From assembly GCA_050084985.1 (NCBI GenBank), contig JBITNC010000001.1, positions 206,212,001 to 206,276,000 of the forward strand: a stretch of 64,000 bases of DNA. The letters are read 5' to 3'. Every line of letters begins with the position of its first letter. Positions within the stretch are counted from its first letter, which is position 1. A program made the translations under genes and the position numbers. The notes below the pieces were generated by a model, which worked only from the letters and a program-made list of their open reading frames with translations, was not told where the DNA came from and ran no database searches. Of the stretch, positions 56,789-64,000 are shown piece after piece. The DNA is from Nageia nagi. Taxonomy: Eukaryota; Pinophyta.

Positions 56789-58637
56789 ATTTTTAAACCC
56801 TAAAAATTTTAAACCCTAAAAATTTTAAACCTAAAAAATTTTAAACCTAAAAATTTTAAACCTAAAAAATTTTAAGCCTAAAAATTTTAAACCTAAAAAG
56901 TTTAGACCTAAAAAATTTTAAACCAAAAAATTTTAAACCTGAAAATTTTAAACCTAAAAATTTTAAACCTAAAAAATTTTAAACCTAAAAATTTTGAACC
57001 TAAAAATTTTGAACCTAAAAATTTTAAACCCAAAAATTTTAAACCCAAAAAAATTTTAAACATAAAAAATTTTAAACCTAAAAATTTTAAACCTAAAAAA
57101 TTTTAAACCTAAAAATTTTAAACCTAAAATATTTTAAACCTAAAAATTTTAAACCTAAAAAATTTTAAACCTAAATAATTTAAACCTAAAAATTGTAAAC
57201 CTAAAAAATTTTAAACCTAAAAATTTTAAACCTAAAAATTTTAAACCTAAAAAATTTTAAGCCTAAAAATTTTAAGCCTAAAAATTTTAAACCTAAAAAT
57301 TTTAAACCAAAAAATTTTAAACCTAAAAATTTTAAACCTAAAAATTTTAAACCTAAAAAATTTTAAACCTAGAAATTTTTAAACCTAGAAAATTTTAAAC
57401 CTAAAAATTTTAAACCTAAAAAATTTTAAACCTAAAAAATTTTAAACCTAAAAAAATTTAAACCAAAAAAAATTTTAAACCAAAAAATTTTAAACCTACA
57501 AATTTTAAACCTAAAAATTTTAAACCTAAAAAATTTTAAACCAAAAAATTTAAAACCTAAAAATTTTAAACCTAAAAATTTTAAACCTAAAAAATTTTAA
57601 ACCTAAAAATTTTAAACCTAAAAAATTTTAAACCTAAAAATTTTAAACCTAAAAAATTTTAAACCTTAAAATTTTAAACCTTAAAATTTTAAACCTAAAA
57701 ATTTTAAACCTAAAAAATTTTAAACCTAAAAATTTTAAACCTAAAAATTTTAAACCTAAAAAATTTTAAACCTAAAAATTTTAAACCTAAAAACTTTTAA
57801 ACCTAAAAATTTTAAACCTAAAAATTTTAAACCTAAAAAATTTTAAACCTAAAAATTTTAAACCTAAAAAATTTTAAACCTAAAAATTTTAAACCTAAAA
57901 AATTTTAAACCTAAAAATTTTAAACCTAAAAATTGTAAACCTAAAAAATTTTTAACATAAAAATTTTAAACCTAAAATATTTTTAACCTAAAAATTTTAA
58001 ACCTAAAAATTTTAAACCTAAAAAATTTTAAACCTAAAAATTTTTAACCTAAAAATTTTAAACCTAAAAACTTTTAAATCGAAAAATTTTAAACCTAAAA
58101 ATTTTAAACCTAAAAATTTTAAACCAAAAAATTTTAAACCTAAAAATTTTAAACCTAAAAAATTTTAAAACTAAAAATTTTAAACCTAAAAATTTTAAAC
58201 CTGAAAAATTTTAAACCTAAAAATTTTAAACCTAAAAATTTTAAACCTAAAAATTGTAAACCTAAAAAATGTAAACCTCAAAAACTTTAAACCTAAAAAT
58301 TTTAAGCCTAAAAAATTTAAAACGTAAAAAATTTAAACCTAAAAATTTTAAACCTAAAAAATTTTAAACCTAAAAATTTTAAACCTAAAAATTTTAAACC
58401 TAAAAAATTTTAAACCTAAAAATTTTAAACCTAAAAATTTTAAACCTAAAAATTTTAAACCTAAAAATTTTAAGCCTAAAAATTTTAAGCCTAAAAATTT
58501 TAAACCTAAAAAATTTAAACCTAAAAAATTTTAAACCTTAAAATTTTAAACCTAAAAATTGTAAACCCTTAAAATTTTAAACCTTAAAAATTTTAAACAC
58601 TAAAAATTTTAAACCCTAAAAATTTTAAACCCTAAAA
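56775..58637 (-). repeat. Telomere-like 15-bp tandem array (CCCTAAA-strand orientation)
   Basis: About 120 copies of CCTAAAAATTTTAAA. This is the reverse complement of the left-array unit with one G lost. The first few units (to about 56830) and the last few (from about 58560) keep CCC, so the two edges resemble the left array while the bulk has been homogenised to CC. Confidence 0.95.
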
Positions 58638-59434
58638 GATAGATCCAAATGAAGCTCCTTCTTAGATGTGCATAAAATCTTGGCCAAGGGGAAAAACTCC
58701 TTCAAAACAACATGTTCACCAAAATATAAACCATAAGTAATGAATTAAATAAATAATTCATTAATATAATATACAATATATATGAAATAATACAATCTAT
58801 GTATGATCTCAAATTGATGTACAAACATCATAAATGAAGAGAGCTTTTCAGTACATATCGAATGAGTGGTCACACACCTACCTTTTGATAATATATGAGC
58901 TCTAGGAAATCAAATTACCACTCCATTAGATTCAAGAACAAGAGTGCCCACACTATGAAAGTAGTTAAATTTAGGGCATCAATGTCAGGTGTTTTGAGGA
59001 ATCTTCCCTCATGTAAAGAATTAAATTAATACGTGGCAAGAGGGGGATCACAAATCTAAGTTGGAGAGGTGGTGTCTAATAAAACCATTGTATTTGTGAT
59101 GCATTTCTTGGACTTGCTCTCATTTACATATCTTCATTTGATCTTCTTTTATAGATGGATTTGTTCTTGAGATCTACACCTTTTACATTATTATCTACTC
59201 ATTATATTTCTTATCATGCATTTACATTCTTTTTATAATAATATTATTTAATTTAATAAATATGATTTATTAATTAATAATAAATCATATTTAAATGGCT
59301 ATAAAAAGTACTATATAAATTTGATGGGCAATATGTCATTTTGATAGTTTAATAAAAATAAGGAAGGAGTTCCTATTTTGGAAAAATTTGTGATGTATTC
59401 TTCATTTTTATTTAATTTGATTGATTGTGAATGT

Positions 59435-59552
<118 letters not shown>

Positions 59553-60631
59553 ATTTGAAAACTTATTTAAATAATAACTATTTATATGAATATTAGTATT
59601 ACCATTTAAATTAAATAAATGTTAATGATGGTATAAAATATTAATGATATTATATTTTAATAATGGATCACTTAAAGTATATTTTGTTCATGAAAATTAT
59701 AATAATGAAATATCAACTAGAGAATTTGAAATATATAATTTTTTGTTAAAGTTTGCATTTAGAAGAAGAATAAATGTTATAATGCATTAGTGAACATGAA
59801 TTAAGGTGTCATACTTAAGAAAGCATGCTTTATTCTTATTAAAATAAATAATTGAAGTTAGGAAAGGTTTTTTAAGTTTATTTATTTAATATTTGAATAT
59901 TACCAAATAATAATATTTTATTCAATGTTTGGATTAATCATATTAATTATTTAAATGGAATTGAATGTTAATAATTATGAATATTTTTATGATATATATA
60001 TTTGAATATGTATGTTGAAAAGTGGATTTTTTGTATTGTTGAAAGACTTGAAGAATTACGAAAACATTCTTGTATGGGAAAGTAGCAAGAATAGATTTAT
60101 TGATTAATGGAATGATGGAATGAGATGTTTTATGAAGATGAAAGTATACTAACATAATGTAAACAAGGATATATCATAGTTATACAATGAAGAATTCACA
60201 AGTTAATTTTAATATTTCCTAGTTTAGAAATGGTTGTTAGTTAAACATGTATTTTGTGATTATTATTGTATGAATGTATATGAGTTTGCATGAAGAAATT
60301 AGAAATGCATATCATTATAATAATTTGCTTTAATATGGAAAACCTTACTTATATTAGAATTTGTATAGTATTACTATAATATAATTGGGAAGGAGAATGA
60401 ATATATATCATGATATTGTTATGAAAAATATTTATCTTTAATGTAAAAAAGATTTTGATTTGTATATCAAAATTGTAAATAGTGAAAAATAAAATTTTCC
60501 CTTAGATTATTAGGCTTTCTTGAATGTATTAAAATGTATAGAATTTATTTCTATTGAATAAAATTACTATCATTATTATTAAATAAAAAATTGGTGCTAG
60601 TTTTTGGGTAGAAAAATGGGGACACTTCAAT

Positions 60632-60644
60632 TGGTATCAAATCC
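60632..60644 (+). other. Possible initiator-tRNA-Met primer-binding remnant
   Basis: TGGTATCAAATCC preceded by CTTCAAT. Many plant LTR elements have LTR-end CA, a short spacer and TGGTATCAGAGC at this position. No matching second LTR was found in the window, so this is tentative. Confidence 0.3.
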
Positions 60645-63600
60645 TAGGATATAGGGAAAAAAAAAAGATTTCTTGGCTAGGATTAATATGTTTCTAATGT
60701 TTATTCCTTAATTTATTTTGATTTTTTATTTAATTCTTTGTAGTATATGAAAGGATTGATGACATTATTTGCTAATTTTGTAATTGATTTTTGGTAATAC
60801 TAGGGTTTAAAGAAAGAAATAAAAGATATAGTTAGGTGGATGAATATTTATTTAAAAATAAACCTTAATGTTAGTTTTAGATAATATTAATGTGATTTTG
60901 TGGATGTTAGTTCTCTAATGTATTATAAAATAAGCATATCCTTAGTGAGTAAATAATATAAAGGTTATTCCTAGCTAGGTAGAAGTTAATAAGGTGGTTA
61001 AATCTAGTAGCACACTCTAATTAGAGGATAATGAGTAGGTTATACTTAGAATTTATATTTTTTAATATGTATATTTTACAAAATCATAATGATATTTGTG
61101 TGATATATAAGTAGTTGGATACCATAGGTTAAGTGGTGGTCTCTTTGCAAGAGATATGGGTAGGTGAGAGATAACAATTTAATATCTAAAAAAATGATAT
61201 TAATGTTAGTTTCTTATGATATTAGGTGATGTGAAACTAAACCTTATTATATTAGGACTCTTGATAAATTCATTCCTTATTATATTTTTGTAACACATAA
61301 AAAATTTCCCTTTCCAAATGGTGTAATCATTTATATTCCTCAATCAAATGTACTTGGTTACATAGGTTACCATGAAAGGAAAATTACTATATAAAAATGA
61401 TTTAGCCAACTAAATATGATTAAAATGAGAGATATTAGGACTTATAAATTATCATGAAGAAAGTGGGTTTAATGACCAATTATAATTTGAAAAATTTTGT
61501 ACCTATAAGCTAAATAAAATGATGTGAAATTCTCTAGGTTTTGTTCTATTGGAGTGAGATCTAACCTAAGCATAGAAATGAGGAATGATAAATTATTATG
61601 TAGATTTAACCTCATATAAGGTTGGAACATTAAAAATATGTTAATATTGTTATTAATATCAAATTAGTAAAAGATGATAATCATAAAATAGACCAAATAA
61701 AATCATTCATATAATTTTTGATAGCCTACAAACTATTTATACAATTTTTGTTCAATTACACTTTGAAAAGTTTTGATCTAATAAATGTATCTAATATATT
61801 TATGGGATCCTTATTTTTAGTTCTTGGTTTCCAAATTATCTAGACATGAAAATGATTTACAAATGCAAAAAAAATACAAACATGGATACAAATAATAGAT
61901 AATACATGTTAGATCTAAGAATGGAAATAACATAAACTTGCAAAGATTCTATCACCCCTTACATAAAATTAGGATCCTAAATGTGAATCTATCACCCATT
62001 ATTTATATATTTTTGCATGATTAGTATTAGTTATCTAAACTCAATTAAGTTTAATTAACTAAATTTAAAGGGACAATCAAATCTAAAAAATATATTTTTG
62101 ACTAGTTTAAACATAATTAATGAGATATTTAATCGAGTCTTAATCAATGTTTAGAGGGGAGAAGAATAAAAAGATTAGATTTAGCCCATAAAGTGAAATA
62201 AAATACCTAAAACATGTCTTTATTTATGTAAGTAATGTTAACTAGTGTGTAAGCATTTTTAGAAAGTATTTTATAAGCCATGATTGAGAACTAAACCATC
62301 AACCTAAGCTAGATACCAACAAAGTTAATGAACTAGATAATTACAAGATGATGAAAAATAGCTAAAAATAAATAATATAGGTATTATTATATAAATAAAA
62401 ATTTAATTATAATTAATAGAAAAATATGTATTTTTTGAGTATCTATGATTACTTCTTTTTACTACATTGTATGAAGACATGTTGCAATGCAAAAAATACT
62501 TAAACACATAATAGATGAGGTTGAGAAGAAATGATGATGATAAGGTAGTTGATGATTTATAAATGGAGATAAAGTAATGAATTTTTAAATTTAAAAATAT
62601 TATAAAAGAAATAAAATGTGATTAGTGGTATATAATTATTTCTAAGCATGATAAATGCAGGATGCCCCATTCGATGAAATAAAACATATTTTTGAATCTT
62701 ACACTTAATTGAATTTGATTTTCTTTTAGAGTTTGGTTAGAAGGAATAATTTCTAATCATGGCAACACAATTTACCATTAATGCAAGTAGGTGGATGTAA
62801 TACCTCCTTAATTTTGTGTGTGAAGAAACTATATAATCATAATGAGAAAAATAAAAGAGAAACATAAAGAGAAGAGAGAAGTAGAAAGAAGAAAATAGAA
62901 GAATAAAATGATTTAAAAATAACTAACCATAGGTATGTAGACTCATGTGATCATACAAGTAACCATAAAATGATGATTATATATTATAACTATTGATTTA
63001 TATAGCATAACCTCAAGGGTTTGGTCTGGCTATGTTCTCCACTACCCATAATGGTAGGTTCCTTGAAAGAGTAGAAAGTGGTGGGGATGCACTTGTGTTG
63101 GTTTTATACTCAATTTTCAATTTATAGGTTGGTTCCTATCTATATTCAAGGTCAAAAGTAACAAGAAATAAAAATATGAAGAGTTATAGGAAAGAGATAA
63201 GTAAATAAATAGTTATAATAAGAAATTTACAACCTAGGCATTATAGCATAGGTAGCAATCCATAGCCAAGATTAAGAATAGCAAACTATCTTGCACTTGG
63301 GGTACATAGCCATTATTTGAAGAAAACATTTCACATATAACATTCACAAAAGCAATAACAATTATTTTGTTGCAAGAGGGCAAAGCATTGTCTATTTGTA
63401 TTATCATATGCGAATAGCTCTTATAGATTTGGGCAAATTTGCTAAAATGTCTAACCTTTTTTATTTTTAAAAGCTAGCTATTTATACAACTTCTCCTCCT
63501 CCTTAGGTGGTTGGGTTTCATTAATATACATAATTGTTAGTATTGAATGAAATAACTAAAATAGCACTATTTATATAAATGCTATAATTATGCTAGATTA

Positions 63601-63724
63601 CTTAATAAATAAGTACTAATCAACATAACTATCTAGGAATTTGTAATTTCTAAATAGCCATGTCCATAGAGCCATAATCCTTCTAACATGTCGTTGACTA
63701 CTCCTTCTTTGACCCTATAGTTGA

Positions 63725-63768
63725 TTGGAGATAGCACTATAGCTTATTGGAGATAGCACTATAGCTAA
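63725..63768. repeat. 22-bp tandem duplication
   Basis: TTGGAGATAGCACTATAGCT repeats at 63725 and 63747. Confidence 0.9.
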
Positions 63769-64000
63769 TTGAGTAATTATTTGATTTCACATTGATTGGT
63801 ATGATTTGGTATTATTCTTTGTTAGTTGCTATTTGCTTCTTTGTAATCTTTATTATCTCTATTATAGATGTCAGTAATCAAAGTAATGGTGGTTGATAGA
63901 CATTATGTTCACTTGGTTCAAGAAGAATTGCTACTATTATATGGAAATGAGTTGATGTTGACACATTAATAGGGCTTCAAAGCTCAAACACTTAAGATAA

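Noticed and set aside
53868-58637. A true chromosome end
   Set aside because: The arrays are interstitial, in opposite orientations, built of 15-16-bp units, and followed by 5 kb of other DNA.
53868-58637. CRISPR-like array
   Set aside because: Units are contiguous without unique spacers, and the DNA is plant nuclear.

Overview
The window looks like intergenic nuclear DNA from a large-genome land plant, probably a seed plant. It is very A+T-rich, and almost everything recognisable belongs to retroelements. The evidence for a plant is Ty3/gypsy elements of the Tat type (second RNase H domain, extra ORFs, antisense plant mobile domain) and perfect plant telomere heptamers (TTTAGGG/CCCTAAA). 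I found no intact host gene, tRNA, rRNA or CRISPR array. Every coding region is broken by in-frame stops, so all are called pseudogenes.

Layout. (1) 1-1854: old host DNA with one degenerate coding remnant. (2) 1855-19892: gypsy element A (+ strand), with LTRs of 635/636 bp and a perfect 5-bp target duplication AGTAG. It is interrupted by a minus-strand gypsy element B (about 2623-10924) and by a solo LTR (17949-19049, perfect duplication GTTAT). (3) 19893-24590: remnants of a related element, comprising a polypurine tract plus LTR start, a gag fragment and an antisense plant mobile domain. (4) about 24592-53868: gypsy element D (minus strand), which carries a large extra ORF after integrase and an RNase H placed before the RT. 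D was split by element C (+ strand, 34162-51864, 17.7 kb, perfect duplication CAAAT). C has 837-838 bp LTRs, a structured leader, gag-pol, an unrecognised sense ORF and a long antisense plant-mobile-domain ORF. (5) 53868-58637: an array of 16-bp telomere-like repeats (TTTAGGG strand), then a 1.45-kb Penelope-like reverse transcriptase segment in minus orientation, then an array of 15-bp telomere-like repeats in the opposite orientation (CCCTAAA strand). Both junctions with the Penelope segment carry two perfect telomeric heptamers. (6) 58638-64000: A+T-rich DNA with microsatellites and a weak LTR/primer-binding remnant, no genes seen.

The most interesting object is region 5. It has the geometry expected if an endonuclease-less Penelope-like element was reverse transcribed from a chromosome end and the end was later joined head-to-head to another telomere-like array. 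The second theme is decay. Element C reads in one frame for about 6.5 kb (38.32-44.84 kb), and its stops sit where conserved Gln, Arg or Trp codons are expected. That pattern, with transition-dominated LTR divergence, points to deamination of methylated cytosine and not to frameshifting. Element C also carries two unexplained nucleic-acid architectures: a 20-bp-periodic repeat found near both ends, and a series of covarying stem-loop modules in its leader.
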